The notes under the pieces are model-generated. The model searched no databases. It was not told the origin of the DNA and saw only the letters and a list, made by a program, of their open reading frames with translations. 64,000 nucleotides of DNA from Portibacter marinus (GTDB taxonomy: Bacteria; Bacteroidota; Bacteroidia; Chitinophagales; Saprospiraceae), in the NCBI RefSeq assembly GCF_021533195.1, contig NZ_JAJNKB010000003.1, positions 645,001 to 709,000 of the forward strand, given 5' to 3'. Shown piece by piece: positions 32,210-41,601 of the stretch (its first letter is position 1; every line of letters starts with the position of its first letter). A program made the position numbers and the translations under genes.

Positions 32210-34501
32210 ATGTCAGAGACTACTACCCAACATACATACTTAGATGAATTAAATGACATACAACGTCAGGCCGTCACTGCCATAGAAGGGCCTGTTATGG
32301 TCATCGCCGGACCAGGGTCAGGAAAAACCAGGGTTTTAACCTATAGGATTGCTCATTTAATCCAGTCTGGTGTAGCACCTTGGGAAATTCTGACATTGAC
32401 CTTTACCAATAAGGCCGCAAGGGAAATGAAAGAGCGAATTGAGAAAGTGGTGGGGTCTAGGGCCAATAAAGTGTGGGCGGGTACCTTCCACTCTATATTT
32501 TCAAGAATTCTCCGATACGAAGCACATAGAATTGGTTACCCCAATGATTTTACCATTTACGACACCTCGGATACAGATAGTGTGATCTCTGAAATACTCA
32601 CGCAGATGGGTCTGGACAAAAAACAGTACAATAAATCAGCTGTTCGCTCCAGAATTTCAATGGCCAAATCTAACCTCATTACGCCTAAAGCATATGCTTT
32701 AAACGAGGAACTGATGGGATATGATACCATGAACCGCCGTCCAATGATCCATATGATCTATCAAAAGTATGTCAATAAGTGTCTTCGTTCAGGAGCCATG
32801 GATTTTGACGATTTGTTGCTTCAGATGTTCAGACTGCTTTATCAAAATCCAGATGGCGTTTTGGAAAAGTATCGATCAGCTTTTCAGTACGTTCTTGTGG
32901 ATGAGTTTCAGGATACCAATTACCTTCAATATCAGATCATAAAACTACTCGTTAAATACCCTGACAGTAAAGAAAACGTCTGCATTGTAGGAGATGATGC
33001 TCAATCGATCTACTCCTTCCGTGGGGCTACCATTGAAAATATTCTGCAATTTGAGAAAGATTTCCCAGAGGTAAGAACCTATAAATTGGAACAAAACTAC
33101 AGATCGACACACCATATCGTCCAGGCCGCTAATCAGGTAATTTCTTATAACGACAAGCAGATAAAAAAAGAGATCTGGACGGACAAAGATGAAGGGGAAA
33201 AAATAAAGGTGTTCAAATGTATGTCCGATAACGAAGAGGGCAGAAGAGTGGCAGATGGCATCATTGAACAAAAGCACAGATACAATCTGTCCAATTCAGA
33301 TATTTCTATACTCTATAGAACCAATGCCCAGTCACGAGTTTTCGAGGAACATTTAAGGCGGCACAATATCCCTTACAAAATCTACGGTGGACTGTCTTTT
33401 TACCAAAGGAAAGAGATTAAAGACATGTTATCCTATTTGAGACTCGCTGTTAATCCGAAAGACAATGAGGCCTTGAAAAGGGTAATCAATTATCCTAAGC
33501 GAGGCATTGGTAAGACATCCGTTGATAAACTAGCGGCTTTTGCCGAAGAACAGGAAATGAGTATGTTTGAGGCCATTCCTCATCTCCAGATTTCTCGAAA
33601 AGCGTACAATTTAATGAACGATTTCAGGAAATTGATCGAAAGTTTCCAGGCGAAAGCCCAAAAAATGAATGCCTACGATCTGGCAGTTCATATCTCAAAG
33701 CAGTCGGGGATTTTAATGCACTTGAAATCAGATGATTCCATGGAAGGTATGGGAAGATTGGAAAACCTTACGTCGCTACTGGATGGGATTAATGAATTTA
33801 TCAATGATGATGAATTAGCAGAAGGAGAGGATGCAAATCAAGATAAATCTATTGCTTCCTATTTACAAAGCATTGCGCTAATTACGGATTTTGACAATGA
33901 AGGAGATGAGGAGGACTTTGTTACATTAATGTCTGCTCATGCGGCGAAGGGACTGGAATTCAAATCTGTTTTTGTAGTAGGATTGGAAGAAAATTTATTT
34001 CCTTCTTTTATGTCAATGTCTGACCCCACACAGATCGATGAAGAAAGAAGGTTGTTTTACGTAGCCATTACCCGGGCAGAACAATATTTAACCTTGAGTT
34101 ACGCCAATAGCAGATATCAATTTGGCAATATGAGGTTTAACGATCCCTCACGCTTCCTGGAAGAAATTGCGGCAGATAATGTAGATTCAGCAATGCCTGC
34201 TCATAATGCCTATTCACATGAAGGTTTTGGTACACCGCGCTTGCTGGGTAATTTTAAAAAGCTTCAACCGAAAAAAGAAGCCATGTTGGCAATAGATCCT
34301 TCGACTTTCAAAGCCAGTCCGAGCCATCATATTAAGGAAGGTCATGATGTGATGCACCTTAAATTTGGGAAGGGACATGTACAGTCCATTGACGGGGAAA
34401 GAGACAACAAGGTGGCTACCATTATATTTGAGCAATTAGATAATCCGGAAAGACGCATTATGTTGCGCTTTGCTAAACTTCAGATTCTGGATGAAGCCTA
34501 G
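32210..34501 (+). CDS. UvrD/PcrA-type superfamily 1 DNA helicase
   Basis: The protein has 763 residues from the ATG at 32210; the in-frame TTG six bases earlier is less likely. The helicase motifs are in order: Q-motif region LNDIQRQAV, Walker A AGPGSGKTRVLT, Ia LTFTNKAAREM, II LVDEFQDTN, III GDDAQSIYSFRGA, IV KLEQNYRS, V LMSAHAAKGLEF and VI VAITRAEQYLTLSYA. The C-terminal region after residue 670 keeps a Tudor-like segment (GHDVMHLKFGKGHV). It unwinds DNA 3'-5' in repair and replication restart. UvrD and PcrA are not separable by eye. The stop overlaps the queG start by 11 bp. Confidence 0.93.
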   Translation: MSETTTQHTYLDELNDIQRQAVTAIEGPVMVIAGPGSGKTRVLTYRIAHLIQSGVAPWEILTLTFTNKAAREMKERIEKVVGSRANKVWAGTFHSIFSRILRYEAHRIGYPNDFTIYDTSDTDSVISEILTQMGLDKKQYNKSAVRSRISMAKSNLITPKAYALNEELMGYDTMNRRPMIHMIYQKYVNKCLRSGAMDFDDLLLQMFRLLYQNPDGVLEKYRSAFQYVLVDEFQDTNYLQYQIIKLLVKYPDSKENVCIVGDDAQSIYSFRGATIENILQFEKDFPEVRTYKLEQNYRSTHHIVQAANQVISYNDKQIKKEIWTDKDEGEKIKVFKCMSDNEEGRRVADGIIEQKHRYNLSNSDISILYRTNAQSRVFEEHLRRHNIPYKIYGGLSFYQRKEIKDMLSYLRLAVNPKDNEALKRVINYPKRGIGKTSVDKLAAFAEEQEMSMFEAIPHLQISRKAYNLMNDFRKLIESFQAKAQKMNAYDLAVHISKQSGILMHLKSDDSMEGMGRLENLTSLLDGINEFINDDELAEGEDANQDKSIASYLQSIALITDFDNEGDEEDFVTLMSAHAAKGLEFKSVFVVGLEENLFPSFMSMSDPTQIDEERRLFYVAITRAEQYLTLSYANSRYQFGNMRFNDPSRFLEEIAADNVDSAMPAHNAYSHEGFGTPRLLGNFKKLQPKKEAMLAIDPSTFKASPSHHIKEGHDVMHLKFGKGHVQSIDGERDNKVATIIFEQLDNPERRIMLRFAKLQILDEA

Positions 34502-35411
34502 CAACACCCAACTGGTTCGAGATAAAGCCTATGAGCTGGGTTTCGAATTCGTGGGTATCGCCAAGGCTGAAAAAATGGATGAAGAGTCCCGCCAATTAGA
34601 AACATGGCTCAACAACAATTATCATGGCACCATGTCATATATGGCCAACAATTTTGAGCTAAGAACGGATCCAACGAAATTGGTCCCTGGTGCCAAGTCG
34701 GTCATTTCATTGATGTACAACTATCATACTGAGCAAGAACTGGAGGAAGATTCTTATAAAATAGCCCAATACGCCTATGGCCGGGATTATCACAAGGTCG
34801 TTCGAAAGAAATTAAAAGAATTGATGCTGTTTATTAGGGAGCAAATAGGTGAGGTCAATGGGCGGGTATTTGTGGATTCGGCACCTGTCCTGGAAAGGGA
34901 CTGGGCGAAAAGATCAGGGTTAGGCTGGATCGGGAAGAACACCTTGCTTATTCATCCTAAAGCAGGTTCTTACTATTTTCTGGCGGAGATTATATGTGAC
35001 TTGACGCTAGAATTTGACCATCCGATTAAAGACTACTGCGGCACCTGTACTAAATGTATTGATGCTTGTCCCACAGATGCCATTTCAGACAATGGATATA
35101 TTCTGGATGGGAGCAAATGTATCTCTTATCTAACGATTGAACGCAAGGAAGCCATCCCACCTGAATTTTCTGGATTGATGGAAGATTGGATCTTTGGCTG
35201 TGATATTTGTCAGGAGGTTTGTCCCTGGAATCGATTTTCAAAACCACATCAAGAGCCAGATTTTCAACCCAAACCCGAATTACTGACCATGTCCAAGAAT
35301 GACTGGCGCGAAATTACTGAGGAAGTTTTCAATTATCTGTTCGAAGGAACCCCTGTGAAACGCACGAAATACGAGGGATTGAGAAGGAATATCGAATTTA
35401 ACAATTCATGA
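34491..35411 (+). CDS. queG: Epoxyqueuosine reductase
   Basis: The protein has 306 residues from the ATG at 34491, inside the end of the helicase gene. It catalyses the last step of queuosine formation in tRNA, using cobalamin and two [4Fe-4S] clusters. Visible motifs are RDYHKVVRKKL, DSAPVLERDWAKRSGLGWIG, and the two cluster sequences CGTCTKCIDACP and CDICQEVCPWN. An early Gly/Ala-rich segment (GAKSVISLMYNYH) matches the family N-terminus. No HEAT-like C-terminal domain is present, as in the shorter QueG forms. Expression is probably coupled to the helicase. Confidence 0.93.
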   Translation: MKPSNTQLVRDKAYELGFEFVGIAKAEKMDEESRQLETWLNNNYHGTMSYMANNFELRTDPTKLVPGAKSVISLMYNYHTEQELEEDSYKIAQYAYGRDYHKVVRKKLKELMLFIREQIGEVNGRVFVDSAPVLERDWAKRSGLGWIGKNTLLIHPKAGSYYFLAEIICDLTLEFDHPIKDYCGTCTKCIDACPTDAISDNGYILDGSKCISYLTIERKEAIPPEFSGLMEDWIFGCDICQEVCPWNRFSKPHQEPDFQPKPELLTMSKNDWREITEEVFNYLFEGTPVKRTKYEGLRRNIEFNNS

Positions 35412-35480
35412 AGATTATTTAAACTTGATCAAAGCTATTGATTACTATATAATGCTACATAGAAAAGGGATGACTATAAA

Positions 35481-36569
35481 CTATATATCATAAGTAATCT
35501 CCACTTCTTTGGTTTGCGGCCTCGCCTGACAAGTTAAAATATACCCATCTTCCACTTCATCATCATCGAGTGCAAGGCAGCTATCCATAGCCACTTCTCC
35601 ACTGATCACCTTGGCCATGCATGAGGAGCAGGCACCACTGGTGCAAGAATAAGGTGGATCCAATTTTTTGTCCAATAAAGTATCCAAAATAGTTTTTGTG
35701 CCATCCATGACCATAGAATATTTCTCTTTATTCAATGTCACTTCAAGATTGATACTTCCATCTGTAGCCGTTGCTTCCTGTCCTTCTGAGCTCGTACCGA
35801 CAGTGGTGAACAATTCCTTATGAATATGCTTTTTATCTGTACCGGCTTTCAATAAAGCTGCCTCGACAATCTCCACCATATTCCCAGGACCACACAGATA
35901 ATAGTGACGTTCAAAATTCCTATCCTTTAATTCTTTCAAAATTTGCTTGGTCATACTATGATCGATTCTACCCGACTTCGTTTTATCCTTTCTAAATAAT
36001 GAAAATCCCTTTTTGACAGGTTCATCCCTGGTATAAATATGCTCTACTTCAAATTGATCTTCATACCTGGCGCAAATCTCATCTATCGCTTCTTTGAATA
36101 TGGTTGTATCGGCACTTCGGTTGCCATAAAAAAGATATACTTTGCTTAAAGGTTCTTCCTCCAGAGCCGTCTTGATGATTGAGAAGATGGGAGTAATTCC
36201 GCTTCCTGCAGCAAAAAACACCAAATCCCGACGTTTATTCCCATCCGGCTCGAAAACGAACCTACCTTCCGGATGCATCACTTCGATTTGATCTCCCACG
36301 ATCACACGATCACAAATGTAATTAGAAACGATACCATCTTCTACTCGTTTTACAGTGACTCCGAAGTCATTTTCACCCGGGCTTGTAAATAAAGAATACG
36401 ACCTCCGATGTTCTTCTCCATCGATATCGAACTTCAAGGTCACATATTGACCTGCCTTATACTCAAAATCATCTGTTAAATCATCAGGGATTTTGAAGAA
36501 AATACTTTTGCTATCCGCTGTTTCTTCGACAACTTTTTCCACGGTTAGCGTTCTAAATTTATTACTCAT
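35481..36569 (-). CDS. PaaE-like ferredoxin-type oxidoreductase (FAD, NAD(P), 2Fe-2S)
   Basis: A 362-residue electron-transfer protein. The FAD-binding barrel is at residues 1-105 (RRSYSLFTS), the NAD(P) domain follows ([18 protein letters not shown], then [12 protein letters not shown]), and a C-terminal plant-type 2Fe-2S ferredoxin domain has CTSGACSSC plus the late cysteine of ILTCQARP. The order matches PaaE (phenylacetyl-CoA epoxidase reductase) and related reductases that feed di-iron oxygenases. Its start is 26 bp from the divergent AlkB gene, with no paa genes nearby. That position makes it the likely electron donor of AlkB (inference). Confidence 0.88.
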   Translation of the reverse strand: MSNKFRTLTVEKVVEETADSKSIFFKIPDDLTDDFEYKAGQYVTLKFDIDGEEHRRSYSLFTSPGENDFGVTVKRVEDGIVSNYICDRVIVGDQIEVMHPEGRFVFEPDGNKRRDLVFFAAGSGITPIFSIIKTALEEEPLSKVYLFYGNRSADTTIFKEAIDEICARYEDQFEVEHIYTRDEPVKKGFSLFRKDKTKSGRIDHSMTKQILKELKDRNFERHYYLCGPGNMVEIVEAALLKAGTDKKHIHKELFTTVGTSSEGQEATATDGSINLEVTLNKEKYSMVMDGTKTILDTLLDKKLDPPYSCTSGACSSCMAKVISGEVAMDSCLALDDDEVEDGYILTCQARPQTKEVEITYDI

Positions 36570-36595
36570 TTAATCTTTATTCTTAATTTGGAGGC

Positions 36596-37636
36596 GTGAA
36601 GATACAAGACTTAAAATATTTGTTAGCCTACCTGATGCCCCTTTCATCACTTTTGGCGATGGAGTGGCTAGGTTATTGGTCTTTCAGTACAGTTATCCTG
36701 GCCTTTGTCTTGCTTCCAGTGTTGGAAATGATTATCCCACCTGATACTCAAAATTTATATCCGGAAAGGGAACAACAAAGAAAGGCAAATCGTTTATTTG
36801 ACGCTTTACTTTATCTCAATATTCCAATAGTTTATTTTCTACTATTTAGAACTTTATTCGTTGTTCAAGGTGATTTACACTGGGCGGAAAGGACTGGACT
36901 TTTGCTCAATTTAGGCATTGTATTAGCCACTGCAGGAATCAATGTAGCGCATGAGATCGGTCACCGTTCCGGGATTCTTAACAGAATCTCTGCAGCATTA
37001 TTACTGGCGCCGTCGCTTTATGGTCATTTTACCATAGAACATAATATTGGTCATCACAAGTGGGTAGGAACACCTGATGATCCTGTCACGGCTAAATATG
37101 GACAATCGATTTATCACTATTGGGGCACTGCCGTGTATGGTGTCTTTGTAAAAGCCTGGCAATTATCATTCAGACAAATGGAAAGGCAAGGTAGACCTCG
37201 TTTTCACTATTCAAACGAGTTAATTTGGATCACTTTACTACAAATTGCGTTGATGGCCTCGTATTTCCTCGCAGGTGGACTAATGATTTTAGTATTCGGG
37301 ATCGCTGCAGCAGTCATTAGCTTTACTCTACTGGAGTGCATTGATTATGTTGAGCATTATGGGCTTCAGCGGAAAAAACTACCATCGGGCAAATACGAAA
37401 GGGTGAGTGAGCGTCACTCGTGGAATTCGGATCATGAATTAGGCAGGATTTTCCTTTATGAACTCACAAGGCATACTGATCATCATTTGCATGCATTAAG
37501 AAAATATCAAACCCTCAGACACATAGAAAACAGTCCGCAACTTCCATATGGATATCCGGCCTCTATTTTAATGGCCTTATTTCCACCTGTGTGGTTTAGG
37601 GTCATGAACCCAAAGGTAAAAGCCTACAATTTTTAA
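36596..37636 (+). CDS. alkB: AlkB-type alkane 1-monooxygenase (membrane di-iron hydroxylase)
   Basis: A 346-residue integral membrane protein with a GTG start; GGAGG ends one base before it, too close to serve as a normal ribosome site. The histidine boxes of the AlkB family are complete: HEIGHR (H119, H123), EHNIGHHKWVGTPDDP (H149, H153, H154), YVEHYGLQRKKLPSGKYERV and RHTDHHLHALRKYQTL, plus the family motif RHSWNSDH. Helices are near residues 12-45, 72-90, 100-118 and 205-240. The enzyme hydroxylates the terminal carbon of alkanes or other alkyl chains using O2. No rubredoxin or rubredoxin reductase gene is adjacent; the divergent PaaE-like reductase may serve. Its stop overlaps the glycosyltransferase start by one base. 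Confidence 0.88.
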   Translation: MKIQDLKYLLAYLMPLSSLLAMEWLGYWSFSTVILAFVLLPVLEMIIPPDTQNLYPEREQQRKANRLFDALLYLNIPIVYFLLFRTLFVVQGDLHWAERTGLLLNLGIVLATAGINVAHEIGHRSGILNRISAALLLAPSLYGHFTIEHNIGHHKWVGTPDDPVTAKYGQSIYHYWGTAVYGVFVKAWQLSFRQMERQGRPRFHYSNELIWITLLQIALMASYFLAGGLMILVFGIAAAVISFTLLECIDYVEHYGLQRKKLPSGKYERVSERHSWNSDHELGRIFLYELTRHTDHHLHALRKYQTLRHIENSPQLPYGYPASILMALFPPVWFRVMNPKVKAYNF

Positions 37637-38349
37637 TGAAGCTATCTATTATCATTCCTGCTTATAACGAGGAAAAAACCATAGCCCGAATCCTGGATAA
37701 GGTGTTGGTTGTTGACTTGATCTCGGACATTTCTAAAGAGATCATCATTGTGAATGATGCCTCTACTGATCAAACCGCAGAAATTGTCCATTCATATATC
37801 GCTGAAAATTCAACTGCAAATATCTCTTTTCATTCACATGACGTCAATACCGGCAAAGGGGGTGCACTTCATACTGGCATTTCGAAGGCCACCGGAGATT
37901 TTCTCATCATTCAGGATGCAGATCTGGAATACGATCCCGAGGAGTACAATATTTTATTGCAACCTCTTCTGGATGGCTACGCGGATGTAGTCTACGGATC
38001 AAGATTTATGGGTGGAAAACCTCATAGAATTTTATTCTACTGGCACTCAATAGGGAATAAGTTTCTGACCTCTTTATCAAACATGTTCACCAATTTGAAT
38101 CTGACTGATATGGAAACATGCTTCAAAATGTGGAAGCGCGAAATTGTTCAGGGTCTAGAATTAGAAGAAAAGCGTTTTGGATTTGAACCGGAAGTGACTG
38201 CAAAGGTGTCCAGAGTACCTAAAGTCAGAATATACGAGGTGGGTATATCTTATTATGGAAGATCATATGAAGACGGCAAAAAGATTGGTTGGCGTGATGG
38301 TTTTCGCGCCATTTATTGCATACTGAAATACAATCTTTGGGCAAAGTAA
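37636..38349 (+). CDS. Family 2 glycosyltransferase, dolichyl-phosphate-mannose-synthase-like
   Basis: A 237-residue GT-A enzyme. The N-terminal LSIIIPAYNEEKTI is the nucleotide-sugar strand, IVNDASTDQT the first Asp motif, QDADLEYDP the DxD-like metal site, and the later METCFKMWKR the DPM1-type acceptor-loop motif. The absence of C-terminal membrane helices suggests a soluble or peripheral enzyme loading a polyprenyl phosphate or a lipid. Its start codon overlaps the alkB stop (TAATG), so the two are co-translated, an unusual partner for an alkane hydroxylase. Confidence 0.88.
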   Translation: MKLSIIIPAYNEEKTIARILDKVLVVDLISDISKEIIIVNDASTDQTAEIVHSYIAENSTANISFHSHDVNTGKGGALHTGISKATGDFLIIQDADLEYDPEEYNILLQPLLDGYADVVYGSRFMGGKPHRILFYWHSIGNKFLTSLSNMFTNLNLTDMETCFKMWKREIVQGLELEEKRFGFEPEVTAKVSRVPKVRIYEVGISYYGRSYEDGKKIGWRDGFRAIYCILKYNLWAK

Positions 38350-38390
38350 TTCTTACCCCTCGTAAATACAACATTGGCCTAAAACTTCCC

Positions 38391-39008
38391 CTATACGGAC
38401 CAAATGATGAGCAGGACTCCAAATACTGCCAGTGCAGCACCCGCGACCCTATTGATCCAAAGTAAATGAATTCCGCGAAGCTTTTTTCTTAAGACTTGTG
38501 CCATGAGGACTTTGAGGGAGTCCGTGATGATAATGACCAAAAGTATGCTTCCAAGGAAGAAAATACTTTCCCATCCACTGATTTCGCGAGCAAGAACATA
38601 AGTGGTAATCACTGAGATCCAAAAAACGAAGGTGAACGGATTGATAGTATTGACCAGGAAACCTTTGACAAAAAAGCCTGCGTAACTTTTAACTCCACTG
38701 ATTTCGGTGGTCGTCAATTCTTTCAGCCTACTAAACAAAGAATAAATGCCAAATCCGATCAAAACAATGCCACCTAAAATACCCATGGACAACTGAAAGT
38801 AATCGCCATTAACGATGTGCGTTATCCTGTGAACAAATTCGTAGGTTAAAACGATGAAAAGAAGATCGCTGATCCATATACCTGCTCCAACTGAAAGTCC
38901 TGCCTTATATCCTTTTTCTATGCTACTTTGAGTCAGCGCGATAAATATCGGACCGACCAGTATGCTAAGCGTAAGACCAAATAAGGCACCCTCTAAAACA
39001 TATTGCAT
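38391..39008 (-). CDS. LysE-family amino acid exporter
   Basis: A 205-residue inner-membrane protein with about six hydrophobic helices. The N-terminus FGLTLSILVGPIFIALTQSSIEKGYKAGLSVGAGIWI matches the LysE/RhtB translocator signature. Members export amino acids or small metabolites; the specificity is not visible. It is downstream of yjbQ on the same strand, with an 18-bp gap, and convergent with the glycosyltransferase gene (41 bp apart, no clear hairpin). Confidence 0.85.
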   Translation of the reverse strand: MQYVLEGALFGLTLSILVGPIFIALTQSSIEKGYKAGLSVGAGIWISDLLFIVLTYEFVHRITHIVNGDYFQLSMGILGGIVLIGFGIYSLFSRLKELTTTEISGVKSYAGFFVKGFLVNTINPFTFVFWISVITTYVLAREISGWESIFFLGSILLVIIITDSLKVLMAQVLRKKLRGIHLLWINRVAGAALAVFGVLLIIWSV

Positions 39009-39026
39009 GCCGAAAGATAAGTATTC

Positions 39027-39437
39027 CTAATGATAAATAGTGATTACTAAATATCGGCCATTGGCTCTATTTCTAAATTCGCAAAGATAAATGCCTTGCC
39101 ACGTACCCAGATTAAATCTTCCGTTGGTAATCGGAATACTGATATGGGAACCTGTAATCGAGGACTTAATGTGAGCGGGCATGTCATCTGGGCCCTCTAT
39201 AGTATGTGTAAGTCCAGGGAGACCTTCGTCAACAATATCATTGTAGTAGGATTCAAAATCAACCCGTACACTAGGATCTGCATTTTCATTAATGGTCAAT
39301 GCTGCTGAGGTGTGCTTTATAAAAATATTGCAAATACCCGTTTCAGGAAGTTCACCTATCTGGTTTAAAACATCGTCAGTAATCAAATGAAAGCCTCTAC
39401 GGCGAGCTCTTAACTGGAATTGATATTGTTTTACCAT
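39027..39437 (-). CDS. yjbQ: YjbQ/UPF0047 family protein
   Basis: A 136-residue single-domain protein of the UPF0047 family. The signature is FIKHTSAALTINENADPSVRVD (residues 41-62 region), later GRFNLGTWQGIYLCEFRN and the terminal YLVITIYH. Family members show weak thiamine-phosphate synthase activity in E. coli, but the true role is unknown. The trimeric beta-sandwich carries conserved His and Asp residues, which are retained here. Its first 7 bp overlap the end of the PorG-like gene, and LysE follows 18 bp later. Confidence 0.85.
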   Translation of the reverse strand: MVKQYQFQLRARRRGFHLITDDVLNQIGELPETGICNIFIKHTSAALTINENADPSVRVDFESYYNDIVDEGLPGLTHTIEGPDDMPAHIKSSITGSHISIPITNGRFNLGTWQGIYLCEFRNRANGRYLVITIYH

Positions 39438-40249
39438 TGTGATTTGCTTCCAATATCAGGACATTCCAAGCGACCAAAGTAATAAACCATACCAAAGCCC
39501 AACATGGTATAAGTATCATTGTCACGAGAGTTCCCCCTCTGACGACCCAATTCTCCAATTTTTTCTCCTTCACTGCGATCCGATAGTTCTGCAGCAACGT
39601 CACCTCTTATGGCACGAAGTGAAGTTGGGTTAGGATAAGTTTTACTAACATCGTCGAGATAATCGGTAAAAAGTCTTTTAACAGCTATTTCGATATTGAA
39701 ACTCCATTCTCTGTTCAAGTCCCATTTGAATCCACCACCGGCAACCAAACCGCCACTGATAATATTGTATTCTTCACCTACTAGCTGACCCTCAGTTCCT
39801 AAAGGTCTTAGATTATATCTTTCACCTTCATACTCCGTAGATGGATTAAAATATAAAATATTTACCCCTCCCAATAAGTAGGGCGTGAAGTAATAATCTT
39901 GCGTACCGTGTATATAGGGAAAAAAATTAAACTCCATTTGACCTGTAAAGTCCACAATATCAGATCGAAATCTCAAATTTCTGCGACGTTCGAATGAATT
40001 TGGTGAATCAGCATCATCGCCATATACGAAGGTATAATTGAGGCTCATTTTTGAACTAATTCGATTGTTCCAATTATACCTACCGATCAGACCAGCTGCC
40101 GGACCTATCTCTATAAAGTCGAAACTGGTGTTCAGGTCACCAAAATAATTACTTACTCCAATCCAGCTACCAACCTCCCAACCTTTTTGTCCATATACCT
40201 GTAGGGAAAGAAGAAATAATATCGGAAATAATATAGATTGCTTGTTCAC
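39431..40249 (-). CDS. PorG-like outer-membrane protein (DUF6089 family), probable type IX secretion component
   Basis: A 272-residue protein with a GTG start and a signal peptide ending VYGQ (residue 20). The barrel-like mature part begins WEVGSWIGVSNYFGDL and includes FFPYIHGTQDYYFTPYLLGGVNILYF, the pattern I associate with DUF6089/PorG proteins. PorG is an outer-membrane partner of the PorK/N ring in type IX secretion. The assignment rests on remembered similarity without alignment. The C-terminal 60 residues (RQRGNSRDNDTYTMLGFGMVYYFGRLECP) end in cysteine and charged residues. It is divergent from an ECF sigma factor gene, with a near-palindrome between them. Confidence 0.65.
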   Translation of the reverse strand: MNKQSILFPILFLLSLQVYGQKGWEVGSWIGVSNYFGDLNTSFDFIEIGPAAGLIGRYNWNNRISSKMSLNYTFVYGDDADSPNSFERRRNLRFRSDIVDFTGQMEFNFFPYIHGTQDYYFTPYLLGGVNILYFNPSTEYEGERYNLRPLGTEGQLVGEEYNIISGGLVAGGGFKWDLNREWSFNIEIAVKRLFTDYLDDVSKTYPNPTSLRAIRGDVAAELSDRSEGEKIGELGRQRGNSRDNDTYTMLGFGMVYYFGRLECPDIGSKSQW

Positions 40250-40267
40250 GTCGTTAGAACGGCCACA

Positions 40268-40283
40268 GTAATATAAATATTAC
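40268..40283. repeat. Near-palindrome between the PorG-like and ECF sigma genes
   Basis: GTAATAT and ATATTAC (7-bp arms, AA centre) lie 19 bp upstream of the PorG-like start and 53 bp upstream of the sigma start. They fall in an 86-bp spacer that also holds TATATTTC (40296-40303), one mismatch from a -7 element. A candidate operator; AT-rich inverted repeats can also arise by chance. Confidence 0.4.
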
Positions 40284-40335
40284 ATGTTATTTATTTATAT
40301 TTCGGTAACAAAATGGCGAAAGTTTACACTAATAC

Positions 40336-40944
40336 ATGAGGAGGGTTCAGTGGACGGATGATCAGATCATAAAGTACATCATGGAAGGAGGTGCTCCACG
40401 AGAAAAAGCATTGACTCACATTTATCAAAGTCAAATACTGAATCGACGCATTTTAAATCTTGTAAGATATAAAGGTGGAAGCGAAAATGACGCTAAACAA
40501 GTTTTTATAGAAAGTATTGTTTTATTGGACCGAAACATCAGAGCAGGCAAATTTAAAAAAGCTTCCAGTCTTGAAACCTATGCCTATGCCATAGCTAAAT
40601 TCACATGGAGTAACTTGAGAAGAACAAGAAAATCTGAGTTTAATGATTTAGAACTCAAGGAATCGATGCAAGACATTTCGGATTATCAAAACCCTGAGCT
40701 TCAATTTATGTCGCAAGAATTAAAAGAAGGACTTGAGCGCTTGCTCAATTTATTGAGCGAAAAATGTCGTTTGATTCTGAAGATGTGGAGTAACAATGCA
40801 AAATATGAAGAAATTGCGGCCGAATTGGGAGTAGAAACAGGTGGAGCCTTAAGAAAGCAAAAATTGACATGCATGAGAAAGTTAAAACAACATCTTTTAG
40901 CAAATCCCAGTTTAATTCCCAATCAATATCATGAAGGAATCTGA
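40336..40944 (+). CDS. ECF-type RNA polymerase sigma factor
   Basis: A 202-residue sigma-70 family protein with regions 2 and 4. Region 2 includes YKGGSENDAKQVFIESIVLLDRNI and SLETYAYAIAKFTWSNLRR. Region 4 is LERLLNLLSEKCRLILKMWSNNAKYEEIAAELGVETGGALRKQKLTCMRKLK, a helix-turn-helix. Regions 1 and 3 are absent, as in ECF factors. Its end overlaps the start of a membrane protein with the anti-sigma layout by 14 bp, and a DegP-like protease follows: the gene order of an envelope-stress regulon (inference). It faces the PorG-like gene. Confidence 0.88.
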   Translation: MRRVQWTDDQIIKYIMEGGAPREKALTHIYQSQILNRRILNLVRYKGGSENDAKQVFIESIVLLDRNIRAGKFKKASSLETYAYAIAKFTWSNLRRTRKSEFNDLELKESMQDISDYQNPELQFMSQELKEGLERLLNLLSEKCRLILKMWSNNAKYEEIAAELGVETGGALRKQKLTCMRKLKQHLLANPSLIPNQYHEGI

Positions 40945-41494
40945 AAATAAGCATGAAAAAGCAGCTGAAAATGCTGCTAATGCTGCGATGGAGTATCAGA
41001 TTTCAGAAGATACCCGGGCTTTTCTAAGCCAGCTTTCCAGTCCCGATAAAGTCAATCCCAGTCGAAGACTTTTATATCTAAGCAGTGCAGCAGCAACTGT
41101 CATTGTTATGATCGCTTCTTTGATTACCATCAACCTGAGTCACAGTGATGCAGCTATTGCTTCAGAATACGGAATCAATAAGATCGTATCTCGTACAGGC
41201 GGCAATGTCAACAATTCAAATTTCACTGCAGCAGTAAGAGCCTACTATGAAAATGATTATGATAGAGCTGAAAAACTCCTGAGTGAAGTGCAATTAACCG
41301 ATAATAAGGTATCTGATTACAAAGAATGGTTGTCACTTCTCATCACACTCCAGACCGCGGGAAGTAAGTCTGAAACGTTTAATAATCAAATAGAGCTGAT
41401 ATTAGCTGATGAAAATCATGAATTCTATTTTCAGGCTCAGAAAATGAAGGATGATATGGACATGTTTTGGAGAAATTTTGTTTTCACAAAGTAG
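40931..41494 (+). CDS. Probable membrane-bound anti-sigma factor
   Basis: A 187-residue protein with a helical cytoplasmic N-terminus (about 1-47), a single hydrophobic helix at about 51-70 (LYLSSAAATVIVMIASLITI) and an extracytoplasmic domain rich in helices (residues 90-187). No zinc-binding HxxxCxxC motif of the ZAS family is seen, so the assignment rests on position (14-bp overlap with the sigma gene) and topology. The periplasmic part has a TPR-like YYENDYDRAEKLLSEV. It would release the sigma factor on an envelope signal. The alternative is an unrelated membrane protein co-expressed with the sigma factor. Confidence 0.6.
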   Translation: MKESENKHEKAAENAANAAMEYQISEDTRAFLSQLSSPDKVNPSRRLLYLSSAAATVIVMIASLITINLSHSDAAIASEYGINKIVSRTGGNVNNSNFTAAVRAYYENDYDRAEKLLSEVQLTDNKVSDYKEWLSLLITLQTAGSKSETFNNQIELILADENHEFYFQAQKMKDDMDMFWRNFVFTK

Positions 41495-41601
41495 ACTGTC
41501 TATAAGGCCGTCGTTAATAATTTGTTAAATGAAATTTGTTAAGAAACAAGGCTAAAAAAGGGGCGTTTAGATTTTTGTATTCATCAAAATCAGAAATTAC
41601 A

